Made by a program: the position numbers and the translations under genes | The notes under the pieces: model-generated | Databases searched by the model: none | The model's input: only the letters and a program-made list of their open reading frames with translations | Told to the model about the DNA's origin: nothing | Assembly (NCBI GenBank): GCA_029227815.1 | Contig: CP118523.1 | Span: forward strand, 2,170,001 to 2,234,000 | Direction: 5' to 3' | Source: Clostridiaceae bacterium M8S5 | Lineage (GTDB): Bacteria; Bacillota; Clostridia; Tissierellales; MCWD3 | DNA length: 64,000 nucleotides | In this document: positions 45,195 through 54,566 of the stretch, piece by piece | How positions within the stretch are numbered: position 1 is the first letter of the stretch | Layout: the number at the start of each line of letters is the position of its first letter

Positions 45195-46028
45195 TTATTT
45201 CTCTTTAATCCTTCTTCCTGATAAAATAAATACTGTAGGGTATAATTCTTTATTCCTGCTATATGTAATTTGATTAGCTATACTTTCTTGTGAAATAATC
45301 ATACCTTTACTTATTATTTCTTCATCAAAATAATCATAGTAATTTAAAACTAAGTCCTCATAAAAAACTATACCTTCTTCAAGTTCTTCACAATACTTTA
45401 TTTCTAATAATTTTGTTTGCTTTAGTTTCGACTTCCACCAGCTCGGTGAATGGTATTTTGAATAACAAATATCCCAAATATTCCACTTCCAATTAAAATT
45501 ATACACTTCGGGAATACTAGATGCATTAAAATTAGGTTCTTGGTTAAAACATTCACTACCCATACAAAATGTACCACCAACTTTTAATGTTTTTAATAAC
45601 TTTTCTATAAAACTATCGTTATCTCCAAAAATAAAGAACGAATTCATACAAAATATTGCATCAAAATAATTGTCTGCAAACGGAATATTTTCTACTATGT
45701 CTAAATTAAGTGGTATTATTTTATTATAATATTTATTATCGCATATTCGATCTTTAAGTTTAGAAGGAGATTGCCAAAGATCCACAGCAATGACAGTTAC
45801 ATCAAATTGTTCAGCTAAGTAAATTGATGTTGTCCCAAATCCACATCCAAGGTCAAGTACAATATCACCTTTCTTTAAATTCATATGCCTAAACATTTTG
45901 GTAACTAAATACATTCCTCCTGTACCAATAAAATTATCATATAATTTATCTTTCCCATACCCTTTTAATTCTGGGTATTGGTCAATATCTATAGTTCTAA
46001 AATCTATTAATTTCTCTTTAATATTCAT
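45195..46028 (-). CDS. Class I SAM-dependent methyltransferase
   Basis: A 277-residue enzyme. SAM motif I is IVLDLGCGFGTTSIYLAEQF, followed by VIAVDLWQSP, and FDAIFCMNSFFIFG as motif II. The order fits small-molecule methyltransferases of the Methyltransf_11/25 type. ATG at 46028 is chosen (a GTG precedes it). Unlike the other three methyltransferases, the substrate-side AFHW motif is absent. Monocistronic. Confidence 0.87.
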   Translation of the reverse strand: MNIKEKLIDFRTIDIDQYPELKGYGKDKLYDNFIGTGGMYLVTKMFRHMNLKKGDIVLDLGCGFGTTSIYLAEQFDVTVIAVDLWQSPSKLKDRICDNKYYNKIIPLNLDIVENIPFADNYFDAIFCMNSFFIFGDNDSFIEKLLKTLKVGGTFCMGSECFNQEPNFNASSIPEVYNFNWKWNIWDICYSKYHSPSWWKSKLKQTKLLEIKYCEELEEGIVFYEDLVLNYYDYFDEEIISKGMIISQESIANQITYSRNKELYPTVFILSGRRIKEK

Positions 46029-46392
46029 CACATCACATCCTAATTCATATATTTGCTACTATATATTTTTTTAAGACCCAAAATCTAATCCTTGAAATAA
46101 GTAAGCCAGTTTCATATAACTACTTGTCCCAGTTTTCATTAGCCTATAATCTAAAAAATAGACACAAACGTTAATTATCGTATTATAGAATAAATTTTGT
46201 TTTCTATCAATCCATTCATACCTACAAACATTCTATACCTATAAACCCCCACTATCAATTCCGTTCTCTCAAATGTTAAAGAACATTCCTTCTTCAGCAT
46301 TTCTGAATTTTCTTGAAAATTTTAGACACTCGATTGTTAACCTTTTAGCTTATCCTTAAAATTGAAATACCTAAGTAATAACTATTTCTTGT
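46029..46392. other. Intergenic region, nothing recognised
   Basis: AT-rich, no hairpin with T run and no open frame with a ribosome site. Confidence 0.35.
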
Positions 46393-47373
46393 TTATTTAC
46401 TTACAGAATCTATATTTATAAAAGGAATTTCATTCTCAATCTTTTCCTTTCTATTTTTCATAAAATACTTTTCATAAGCATAATATTCACTTAAAGGTAA
46501 TTTATTCAACTCCGTATATAAATCAATTTCTCTTAGTTTAAGGAAAGTTGGCAAATATTCATCAAAGTCTTTTCTATCTAAATGATTAAACTGTTCATAC
46601 CCATTTAGAAAATGATTCAAGAAATTATTCACAAAGGATTTTTCTTTCATTTGATAACCATAATTGCACCAGCTAAAAAAAAGTAATATAGCAATATCAT
46701 TTATATACCAGCTATACAAGCAACTATCGAAATCAAAAAGCACTATTTTATTACTATCTATTTTTAGATTACCAAAATGTATATCTCCATGAATTAGCCC
46801 ATATGTGTTTTCTCTTTTTTCAAATGAACTAATATATCTTACAGTGTCTTCAAATTTTCCATATACATTACATAAGCCTGGTTCTTTTTTATCAATATTT
46901 AAAAAATCTTCATTATCCCATTCAGGTCTTTTTATACTATTACTTGAGGGTTTATATCTTTTTGAAAGATTATGTATCTTTCCTATTACTTTACCTAAAC
47001 CTTTTATTAGTTTGTTTGTCCAATCTATTTCCTGCACCGAATGACCATTAACTTTTTGAAACAATGTTACAAAAAAGTACGAATTATCTTTAGTTACTTC
47101 TCCTATATAATCATTCCCTATCAAAACAGGTCTTGCAACACTAGCTCCATTTTCTGATAAATACTCTAGCCAGTCAATTTCCCCTTTCAATAAACTTTTA
47201 TTTCTATGCGAATCATGAGTGATTCTAAGTATATATTGGTTATTTCCTACATGGTACTCATATACCATATTTTCAAATCCACCAATTTTTTTAATTTTAT
47301 TAGCATCTAATTTATATTTTTCTATAATATCATTTAGTACTTCAGCATTAAAAATTTCTTTTATCTGATTCAG
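46393..47373 (-). CDS. APH-fold phosphotransferase, apparent CTG start
   Basis: A kinase-like protein of 326 residues if it starts at the CTG at 47371-47373. An ATG at 47268 would give 291 residues but cut the N-lobe start. Upstream of that ATG the same frame stays open and reads NQIKEIFNAEVLNDII, then LDANKIKKIGGFEN, the usual N terminus of this family. A perfect AGGAGGT lies 7 bp before the CTG, and no ATG, GTG or TTG is available. Catalytic loop YGLIHGDIHFGNLKI and metal motif VLFDFDSC are intact. Substrate unknown. Confidence 0.78.
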   Translation of the reverse strand: MNQIKEIFNAEVLNDIIEKYKLDANKIKKIGGFENMVYEYHVGNNQYILRITHDSHRNKSLLKGEIDWLEYLSENGASVARPVLIGNDYIGEVTKDNSYFFVTLFQKVNGHSVQEIDWTNKLIKGLGKVIGKIHNLSKRYKPSSNSIKRPEWDNEDFLNIDKKEPGLCNVYGKFEDTVRYISSFEKRENTYGLIHGDIHFGNLKIDSNKIVLFDFDSCLYSWYINDIAILLFFSWCNYGYQMKEKSFVNNFLNHFLNGYEQFNHLDRKDFDEYLPTFLKLREIDLYTELNKLPLSEYYAYEKYFMKNRKEKIENEIPFINIDSVSK

Positions 47374-47474
47374 CCAAATTACCTCCTTTTATTCTCTTTA
47401 TTGATATAATATTTTATATCAATACACTGCTTATTTTACTAATTAAATAAAATAATATCCAGTATTTTCTTAAT

Positions 47475-48323
47475 TCAGACTAGCTTTTCTAGCTGTACAC
47501 TTATATTTTTTACCATACTATATGATTTATAGCCTCTAGGGTCATTTTCTTTTATGAATACTATCTTGTATCCTAATTTATCATAAAATTTTTGTGCTTG
47601 AAACTCTACAGTACCTAAACTAATGCTATAGACATTGAGCTCTTTTGCTTTTTCCTCAATCATATACATAAGGTTTTTACCTATTCCATTTCCTCTATAC
47701 GCTTCATCAACTACAAGCCAACCTATATACATTGAATCTTCATAAATACTTCCATGTACTCCACCAACAAATATATTGTTATCTAATGCTACGAACATTA
47801 TATTTTTCTCTTCCACTGATTTAACATTGTTTTCTATATTAAATTTCTCTAGTTGATTTAATACAATAGAATTATATTTATCTATTTTTTCAGTAGCCAC
47901 TATAACTTCTGTTTGTGCATTACTTTTAATATTAAAATCAGTATTCTTCAGATAGAAATCTCTAGTTGTTCTTGGTGTTTTTTCTGTAATTCCTCCAATA
48001 TCAAAACCTATAGATTTAAAATCTTCTACTCTAGATTCAACTTCTGTATATAACTTTAAACCTACGGCTTTATCCCTATAATAAAGGCTGATTTCTGAAA
48101 TCAATTTCCTTAGAATATCAACATCATCATAACACATACTCCCAATACTTACCCAATCCCAATAATAATTTGTATAAACAGCTCCCACCATTTTTTCACC
48201 ATCAATAGCATAAAAATATTCTGATGATGAATCTCTTTCTCCAGTATATTTTAAGTTGTAATCTCTTAAATATTTTATCATTTTATCTTTATATTTAAAA
48301 TTTTTGTCCTCTATATACCTCAT
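47475..48323 (-). CDS. GNAT family N-acetyltransferase with N-terminal extension
   Basis: A 282-residue protein. The C-terminal GNAT domain has VVDEAYRGNGIGKNLMYMIEEKA (acetyl-CoA loop) and SISLGTVEFQAQKFYDKLGYKIV. The first 140 residues (GERDSSSEYFYAIDGEKMVGAV) look like a second, degenerate GNAT half, so it may be a tandem GNAT. ATG at 48323 follows GGGGGT. Substrate unknown. Confidence 0.82.
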   Translation of the reverse strand: MRYIEDKNFKYKDKMIKYLRDYNLKYTGERDSSSEYFYAIDGEKMVGAVYTNYYWDWVSIGSMCYDDVDILRKLISEISLYYRDKAVGLKLYTEVESRVEDFKSIGFDIGGITEKTPRTTRDFYLKNTDFNIKSNAQTEVIVATEKIDKYNSIVLNQLEKFNIENNVKSVEEKNIMFVALDNNIFVGGVHGSIYEDSMYIGWLVVDEAYRGNGIGKNLMYMIEEKAKELNVYSISLGTVEFQAQKFYDKLGYKIVFIKENDPRGYKSYSMVKNISVQLEKLV

Positions 48324-48403
48324 TATAACCCCCTAGTCTGTTTAATTATATACTCGTCTTCTTTTTGCAGCATTATTCTTCTTATCTATATTTATACTCT
48401 TTG

Positions 48404-49306
48404 TTATTCTAATGCAAATGATAGTTTAAATACAATCTCTCTCTGTTCCACTTTCACCTCAATATTACCTCCCATATTTTCAACTAGAAGTTTAGTTATA
48501 GTAAGCCCTAATCCTGAACTTTGATTGTTTCGTGATGAATTTTTCATATAGAATCTCTTGAATAATAGTTTTGCCTCATCCTCATTAATATCTTGAATAT
48601 CATTTATAAATGTTATGATGATATTTTTATTGCCTATATCTGACTCAACTTTAAAACTGGTTTGACTATACTTGATAGCATTTTGAATTAGATTATTGAA
48701 TACTCTTTGAATTGCAGTCTTATCCAATTTCACCATTGACTTTTGGCTACTTATCTTAATATCAACACTTATATTCTTCTTTTCAAAATCATTATAAAAA
48801 ACAAGTAATAGTTCTCTAAGTTCTTTGTTAATATCTATTACCTCTAAATTCATCTTGTAATCATTGACCTCTAATCTAGATAGGTCATAGAATGCTTCAA
48901 TTAGATTCTGTAGTACTACAGCTTTTCTTTCTATTACAGATACATATTCATCTATCTCATCCTGAGTAGTGTTTTCATCGTTAATAAGTTCAATATATCC
49001 TCTTATAGAAGTTAGAGGTGTTCTTAGATCATGTGATATATTCTCTATGTCTTTCTTTATCTCTTCTTCTCTCTTGATATATCTAATCCTCTGAAGTTGT
49101 GTTTTGGTCAGATGCTCATTCAGAGAGATCAATAATTTTTCTAACTTTTTGTCTGGATAGGCAAGAGTTAGTTTACGGTTGGTTTCTATATCTTCAGTAA
49201 TTTCTTTAAAATCTTTGGTGATTTCTTCAATATTTCTATAAACTAAGAAAAAGCGTGCAGAAAAATACACACTTACTATGAATAATATAATTATGACTAA
49301 TTCCAT
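48404..49306 (-). CDS. Sensor histidine kinase
   Basis: A 300-residue kinase. One N-terminal membrane helix (residues 2-21) and a short HAMP-like linker lead to the H box ENISHDLRTPLTSIRGY (His92). The N box is NNLIQNAIKYS, and the G box SSGLGLTITKLL. There is almost no extracellular sensor, as in the intramembrane-sensing type that works with ABC transporters. It is the last gene of the operon with RR, ABC ATPase and permease, and phosphorylates the RR. A decayed copy of its end is at 56425-56530. Confidence 0.92.
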   Translation of the reverse strand: MELVIIILFIVSVYFSARFFLVYRNIEEITKDFKEITEDIETNRKLTLAYPDKKLEKLLISLNEHLTKTQLQRIRYIKREEEIKKDIENISHDLRTPLTSIRGYIELINDENTTQDEIDEYVSVIERKAVVLQNLIEAFYDLSRLEVNDYKMNLEVIDINKELRELLLVFYNDFEKKNISVDIKISSQKSMVKLDKTAIQRVFNNLIQNAIKYSQTSFKVESDIGNKNIIITFINDIQDINEDEAKLLFKRFYMKNSSRNNQSSGLGLTITKLLVENMGGNIEVKVEQREIVFKLSFALE

Positions 49307-49362
49307 TTTCCTACACTCCTTTTTGCAATATGTCCTATTATATTCACTTTACTAATAATTAC

Positions 49363-50139
49363 TTATTTAATTTCTCTCTTTTCAAATATTCTCTGTCCTA
49401 TTATATAAAATATTATACTTCCTACAATACCAACAACAAAACACTTTATCATTCCTTTATTAGTACTCCAAGTCATGCCCCACTCTTTGGTTCTTCCATA
49501 AAATGTTGCTGTCAGCATATTCCATGGCATCCAATTGGCTATCTCCCTAAACACCTTTATTCCCATACCTGCTAAAGATAGTAGTTTAGGTACTACTACT
49601 ACTATTACACCCCACACACTCACTGCTACAATATCATTGTCAAAAATAAAATATAAAGAATGAGCAACAGTTACGCTGAATATGAACAGGGGGATACATG
49701 CTATTATAGAACGAATTAATATATTAAAATAAATTGCTCCACTATCATTAAGCATAGCATAAGCACTTATAATAAATGCACTACAAATGAGTATCAGATT
49801 AATTGCTGAAACAGCTAGCTCCATTAAAAATTTGCTAAAGTAGATTTGCTTTCTTGTAATTCCGTATGAGATGGAGTTCTTTAATGTATGATGTTTGAAT
49901 TCTTGTCCTAGTACTATTGCAACTATAGTTACACACAACATCATAGGCATACCCATACCAGCGTATAAATTAGAAAATGAAAATCTAGTATTTCCGTAAG
50001 GAAAATTATATTGAGTACTAGCATACAATCCTAAGGCTATATTAATAAAGGTAACAAATGATAAGCACGATAATAGAAATATATAATTGCCTTTAGTTCG
50101 TAGATTACGATAGGCTTCACTTTTAATATAATTAAGCAT
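49363..50139 (-). CDS. ABC-2 type transporter permease
   Basis: A 258-residue membrane protein with six helices. MLNYIKSEAYRNLRTKGNYIFL is the usual start of lantibiotic/bacitracin-type ABC-2 permeases, and GITRKQIYFSKFL is the conserved loop. The ATG at 50139 follows GGAGGT 7 bp before it. The start lies inside the ATPase gene end (8-bp overlap), so the subunits are translationally coupled. It lies 57 bp upstream of the histidine kinase. Confidence 0.88.
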   Translation of the reverse strand: MLNYIKSEAYRNLRTKGNYIFLLSCLSFVTFINIALGLYASTQYNFPYGNTRFSFSNLYAGMGMPMMLCVTIVAIVLGQEFKHHTLKNSISYGITRKQIYFSKFLMELAVSAINLILICSAFIISAYAMLNDSGAIYFNILIRSIIACIPLFIFSVTVAHSLYFIFDNDIVAVSVWGVIVVVVPKLLSLAGMGIKVFREIANWMPWNMLTATFYGRTKEWGMTWSTNKGMIKCFVVGIVGSIIFYIIGQRIFEKREIK

Positions 50140-51052
50140 TTTCAATACCTCCAATCAAGGTCATATAGTAACTTTCAAGGTCAATAGACTTTTCTTTCAG
50201 TCCAACTAAACCTATTTGATTAGCTATAGCCAATTCACTTATTTTCTCTGGAACAACATTATCATCAAATATATGAATAATATCACCCTTTAAAACTTTG
50301 AAATCCTTATATCCTAGTTTCTGCTCTAATAATGCTGATAACTTATTAGCATTAGTAACTTTTACTTCTAGGTAACTTCTACATCTATTTTTAAGTTCTT
50401 TGGCTGATAATTGTTCAACTAATCTACCCTTACTCAAAAAACCATAGCTAGTTGCAACATTAGATAGCTCAGTAAGTATATGACTGGAAATAAGTATTGT
50501 AATATTCTTTTCCTTATTAAGTTTTAAAAGTAATTGTCTAATCTCAATTATCCCTGATGGATCTAATCCATTTATAGGTTCATCTAAGAGTAATAACTCA
50601 GGTTCAGCCATCATAGCAAGAGCTAATCCTACTCTTTGTTTCATTCCCATTGATAAATTGACATACTTTTTCTTCTTTGCATAGATCATATTTACTTCAT
50701 TAAGTACCTTATCGATTTTATCTTTTCCTGGGATTCCCCTTTGGATTCTATAATACTCCATATTCTGTCCAACTGTAAGCTTTGGGTAGAAACATGGCGC
50801 TTCGATTATAGCTCCAATCCTTCTTCTTACACGGCTTAATTCACTGTTAGATGATTTTGAGAATAAATTATATTCTCCACTACTAGCTTGTGATTGTCCC
50901 GTTAATATTCTTAATAAGGTGGTCTTTCCAGCACCATTATTCCCTACTAATCCATAGATATCACCTTGTCTAACTGTCATGTTTATGTCTGATAAAACAG
51001 AATCCATACCATAAGCTTTAGATAATTTATTTGTACATATAATCTCTTTCAT
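50132..51052 (-). CDS. ABC transporter ATP-binding protein
   Basis: A 306-residue ATPase. Walker A is GLVGNNGAGKTTLLRILTG (about residue 36), Q-loop IGAIIEAPCFYP, signature LSMGMKQRVGLA, Walker B LLLDEPINGLDPSG. The family is that of peptide-antibiotic immunity or bacitracin (BcrA-like) exporters. ATG at 51052 follows GGGAG. It shares an 8-bp overlap with the permease. Confidence 0.92.
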   Translation of the reverse strand: MKEIICTNKLSKAYGMDSVLSDINMTVRQGDIYGLVGNNGAGKTTLLRILTGQSQASSGEYNLFSKSSNSELSRVRRRIGAIIEAPCFYPKLTVGQNMEYYRIQRGIPGKDKIDKVLNEVNMIYAKKKKYVNLSMGMKQRVGLALAMMAEPELLLLDEPINGLDPSGIIEIRQLLLKLNKEKNITILISSHILTELSNVATSYGFLSKGRLVEQLSAKELKNRCRSYLEVKVTNANKLSALLEQKLGYKDFKVLKGDIIHIFDDNVVPEKISELAIANQIGLVGLKEKSIDLESYYMTLIGGIENA

Positions 51053-51156
51053 TTTGCACTCCCTTCTTGCTTTTCACTAATGAATCTTACATAAATAATA
51101 ATAAATTAATATTGTTAATAAATCCTCAGGAAAGTTTAAAGAAAGTTTAAAGATTG

Positions 51157-51864
51157 TCAATTCCTCAATTTAAAACCTATTCCCCAAACAGTTTTAATGT
51201 ATTCGGATTCTTCGTCACCTATAACAGTTTTTATTTTTTTTCTTATATTACTTATGTGAACATTAACAGTATTATCTTCTCCATAGTATCCATTCTTCCA
51301 AATAAGTTCATATAATGATTCTCTCGAATAGACCTTACTCGGATTCTTTATTAATATTTTTAATATATCAAATTCATGTGCCGTTAACGATATTGGTTTT
51401 CCATCAACCGTAACCTTTCTTGATTCTTCTTCAAGTACTAATTTCTTAAATCTGTATTGATTTGGTCTATTTATTTTCCCAGTTTTAGAAATGAATTTTC
51501 TATATCTTCTTAACTGTGCATTTACTCTAGCTAGAATCTCTTCAGAAGCGAATGGCTTAGTAATATAATCGTCTGCTCCAAGATTCAATACATTGACCTT
51601 ATCTTCTAATGAAGTTTTGGCTGTAATAACTAGTATCGGCATCTCTTTAGATTCTCTAATCTGTTTTATCAATTTCTCTCCATTAATACCTGGCAACATC
51701 AAATCAAGCAATAATAAATCGAACTCTGCTATAGACATTTGTAGTGATGCCTCACTACCTGAGAAAGCCTGAGTTACTTTAAAATTCTGCTTACATAATA
51801 TTGTTGTTATTAAGTTATTAATATCAACATCATCTTCAACTACTAAAATATGTTCTTTATTCAT
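51157..51864 (-). CDS. OmpR-family response regulator
   Basis: A 235-residue regulator. Receiver: ILVVEDDVDI, phosphorylated Asp54 in LLLLDLMLPG, VITAKTS and the Lys in GADDYITKPF. C-terminal winged helix: ISLTAHEFDILKILIKNP and VNVHISNIRKKI. The ATG at 51864 follows GGAG. It is the first gene of the RR-ABC-permease-HK operon and likely controls it. Confidence 0.94.
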   Translation of the reverse strand: MNKEHILVVEDDVDINNLITTILCKQNFKVTQAFSGSEASLQMSIAEFDLLLLDLMLPGINGEKLIKQIRESKEMPILVITAKTSLEDKVNVLNLGADDYITKPFASEEILARVNAQLRRYRKFISKTGKINRPNQYRFKKLVLEEESRKVTVDGKPISLTAHEFDILKILIKNPSKVYSRESLYELIWKNGYYGEDNTVNVHISNIRKKIKTVIGDEESEYIKTVWGIGFKLRN

Positions 51865-52117
51865 AGTTACTCCTAACATTATACTTAATCATATCTATAG
51901 ATAATAATAGCATAAAATATTTTAAAAGTATTCAACTTCATAATAATATTATTATACTTAAAAACCATTCTTTACTATAAAAGAAGTTCTATTAGACATC
52001 AACTACAATACAGCTAGTTTACATGTACAGAAACTACTAACTTCAAATAAAATCTTTGTAGACGATAGAAACCGCAATATAATTTCTTAGGTTCTACGAA
52101 ATACTTTATATTTTAGA

Positions 52118-52143
52118 TAATAAAATGAGGGATAACCCCTCAT
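52118..52143 (-). terminator. Hairpin with T-rich tail, one of a duplicated pair
   Basis: On the minus strand ATGAGGGG/CCCCTCAT-like stems with a 4-nt loop are followed by TTTTATTAT. The same segment with a weaker stem occurs at about 56528-56552. Confidence 0.55.
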
Positions 52144-52252
52144 TACATATCCTCATATACAACACAAGTTATTTATTTATCGATTTTCACAGACTTTACA
52201 TAACTTCATAGTCCCTTTCTGTATATTGGAGAAACAGTTGTATGACTAAATT

Positions 52253-52488
52253 CTAAAATATCCCGTTTGTGTACCTATATTTACCTCGACATGCTCGATA
52301 TTTTATATCCATATAATCTATATCATGAGTATATCTTGTAAAATAACCTGCTAGCAATGCACCTGCACCACCAAGTGTATATATTTCTAACTCTTTTCCA
52401 TCATTAAAGCCAAATTAACTAAATCGAATTTAAACTTAATATCATCTAGAGTCATTTTCGATAATTCTAATTCTGAATATCTTTCCAA
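52253..52488 (-). pseudogene. AbiEii/DUF6036-like nucleotidyltransferase remnant
   Basis: From a TTG at 52488 with GGAG, the frame reads ERYSELELSKMTLDDIKFK. After a stop and one frameshift, GKELEIYTLGGAGALLAGYFTRYTHDID follows, ending at 52253. LGGAxALLxGYxxRxTxDID is the active-site start of AbiEii/DUF6036-type nucleotidyltransferase toxins. The rest of the gene is missing. It is a decayed defence or toxin gene. Confidence 0.6.
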
Positions 52489-52597
52489 TATACTCACTCC
52501 AAACTATATTTTCTCTAATTTTCTTATTAATATTATTTTACTCTACTTACTTTTTTAAATCAATTATTTTGTATTTTTAATATATATCCTAAGCTAT

Positions 52598-53065
52598 TCA
52601 TGCTTCTTTTTTTATATCTATAAGAATAGCATAATCATCTGTTGTATGAGCCTTATCTAAAGTAGCATAGATCGAAGAACCATATTTGCCTAATGCCCAG
52701 CACAAATATGTACTTTTTGATGCCATTAATCCTTTATCCTTTGATATATCACTTTTAATGTCTCCACATATATATAAACGATTAAAAAAGTTAATTGTTT
52801 TAATTGAATTATAAACTATCATAACTAGCCATACCAGAAACCGCTACAATCTTGGCCTCTTCTAGTTGCTTTAGAACTATATTAACAAGCATAGTTTTTT
52901 CTTCTGGTTTATCAAAGGGTCCACAGATTATATTATAGCCTTTGAATATATCTTTTGTATTTATAATCTTAGTGTAGATATCAGTTATTTCTCAGATTTC
53001 AGCAAATTTAATAGCTGCTGACTTTCTTTTAATAAAATATCTCTACCATTTACTATCATAATCAT
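52598..53065 (-). pseudogene. Decayed gene of unknown family
   Basis: A start with GAGG (ATG at 53065, MIMIVNGRDILLK) is followed by frameshifts and a stop. The pieces IINTKDIFKGYNIICGPFD, VNIVLKQLEEAKIVAVSG and, in another frame, ASKSTYLCWALGKYGSSIYA, then AHTTDDYAILIDIKKEA make up the rest. At least three lesions are needed. The last 74-residue frame (52598-52822) is open from an ATG but has no ribosome site. Its final 70 bp recur at about 56695-56765. Confidence 0.5.
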
Positions 53066-53083
53066 AATTCCTCTTTTTTCAAT

Positions 53084-53144
53084 ACAAAAAAAGCGCAAAA
53101 CAGCCTACACCCGTTTAGTGGTGTACCCCATTTTGTGCTTCTTT
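53084..53144 (-). terminator. Terminator of the ECF sigma gene
   Basis: On the minus strand AAGCACAAAA pairs with TTTTGCGCTT (one mismatch) and inside it ACACC with GGTGT. It is followed by a T run (TTTTTTTG). It lies 80 bp past the sigma stop. Confidence 0.75.
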
Positions 53145-53223
53145 AATTAAGAATTATATGGTATCTTGCTATGCTAGTCAAAAATTTTTTTTATTATTGA
53201 AATATTTCATAGATAGTCTCTAA

Positions 53224-53745
53224 TTACTCTCCATCTATAGTTACACTACGTTTTATTATCTTCTTCAATGATCTTTTAGCTCTATGAATTTTAACTCTTA
53301 CATTTCCTTGCGAAATACCTAGAAATTGTGCTATCTCAAAATTTGATAATTCATATTTATATTTCAGAGCTAGAATATCTGAATATGATTTTTTTATTTG
53401 AATCAACAATTTTATAATTTCTTGTTCATTCTCTAGATTAATTATATTCTCATCCAGAGAAGTATTTTCTCCTTGTAATAGTTCATATCTAATATTATCC
53501 ATTGGTACTAATTTCCTTAACTTTTTTCTGTTATATCTATTTATTGCCATATTTTTGACTATTGTGGTAATATAAGTTTTAGTCTTATAACTTTTAGGTA
53601 TCATAATTTTACTTAATTCATTAAAAATCTTTAATATAGCATTCTGTACAACATCTTCTGCCTCATGATAATCATTCAATATGTTAATAGCAACATAGAA
53701 CATTTCTTTATAATATAGTATATAAATGTTCTCTAATTTACTCAT
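53224..53745 (-). CDS. ECF-type RNA polymerase sigma factor
   Basis: A 173-residue sigma-70 protein with regions 2 and 4 only. Region 2: KEMFYVAINILNDYHEAEDVVQNAILKIF; region 2.4: TYITTIVKNMAINRYNRKK; region 4: YELSNFEIAQFLGISQGNVRVKIHRAKRSLKK. ATG at 53745 follows GAGAGG. No anti-sigma gene follows within the next 700 bp; only decayed genes are there, so its control partner may be lost or elsewhere. Its own promoter is at 53823-53851. Confidence 0.92.
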   Translation of the reverse strand: MSKLENIYILYYKEMFYVAINILNDYHEAEDVVQNAILKIFNELSKIMIPKSYKTKTYITTIVKNMAINRYNRKKLRKLVPMDNIRYELLQGENTSLDENIINLENEQEIIKLLIQIKKSYSDILALKYKYELSNFEIAQFLGISQGNVRVKIHRAKRSLKKIIKRSVTIDGE

Positions 53746-53769
53746 TTGAGTGACCTCTCTCCCTTCCTT

Positions 53770-53789
53770 AAGTAATATGTCTATTACTT
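53770..53789 (-). promoter_or_regulatory. Leader hairpin of the ECF sigma gene
   Basis: AAGTAATA pairs perfectly with TATTACTT over 4 nt, 25 bp before the start codon and just before the ribosome site. It could modulate translation. Confidence 0.4.
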
Positions 53790-53822
53790 TGTAATTTTCC
53801 CTATATACTTTTCAACGAAAAC

Positions 53823-53851
53823 ATTATACCACACTTGGTTTATTTTGTAAA
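53823..53851 (-). promoter_or_regulatory. Promoter of the ECF sigma gene
   Basis: TTTACA (53846-53851) and TATAAT (53823-53828) are 17 bp apart on the minus strand, 78 bp before the start codon. It is of the vegetative sigma-A type, not an ECF-type promoter. Confidence 0.7.
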
Positions 53852-54339
53852 TTTTGCCTTATTATAACATTTGATTTGTCTCAATCTCAAAAAAGACATT
53901 ATTATTTTTTAGTACTAAAGGAAAATGTGCTAGGTAAGGAAGAATAAGTCGTCTTCTAGATAATCCTAAAAATCAAATTAGAATAGACAAAATTACTCTA
54001 TGCAACTAAATAACATCGTAAATTAAAGAAAACTAATACTAATCCTTTTGAAATAATTCATAAGAGTATTAGCAAATATATGTGACCTCCATGAATAATA
54101 ATAAACTCGTTTTCAGAACATTAGACATTGCTCATGATCAATATCATAATACTAAGCAATCTTTCATAATATCAGAGACTTCGATACACAAGTAAGATAT
54201 TTAAAGATAAACTGGATGATGCAAATATGACCCAAAACATGTCTAGAGTATCTCGCTACATGATAATAGTCCTATATAAGCATTTTGTGAAATGTTAAAA
54301 TCAGAAATGTGCTATCTAAAAAAATTCTATTCATATTAA
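53852..54339. other. Intergenic region, nothing recognised
   Basis: No gene, terminator or repeat could be supported in this AT-rich stretch upstream of the sigma promoter. Confidence 0.35.
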
Positions 54340-54480
54340 GAACTAAAAGCTACAGTCATTGAGTATACATACCGTATTACTATAACCGTTGATATCAAAA
54401 GAGATTCGACTGTAAGGACCAAAATAATGACAGCATCTTTATTAGGTAGCATAAAAGCTGACGTTACCATAATTAAATGA
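54340..54480 (+). pseudogene. HPr-like fragment
   Basis: The plus strand is open for 46 codons: VIEYTYRITITVDIKRD, then TVRTKIMTASLLGSIKADVTII. KxMxxxLLGxIKAD is loosely like the second half of HPr phosphocarrier proteins. There is no start codon with a ribosome site. A weak call. Confidence 0.25.
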
Positions 54481-54546
54481 TTGACGTCAAAAGTAACTTT
54501 AATTTTTTTCACATATAGAAGAATTTAATATCTTCTATATGTGAAA
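54481..54546. repeat. Palindrome TTGACGTCAA and perfect 16-bp hairpin
   Basis: A 10-bp palindrome (54481-54490) is followed by TTTCACATATAGAAGA paired perfectly with TCTTCTATATGTGAAA over 8 nt (54507-54546). It lies 21 bp past the stop of the Amidase_6 gene. On the minus strand an A run, not a T run, follows the stem, so it is not a standard terminator. Confidence 0.6.
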
Positions 54547-54566
54547 TACTCCTTAAATTTTATTGG

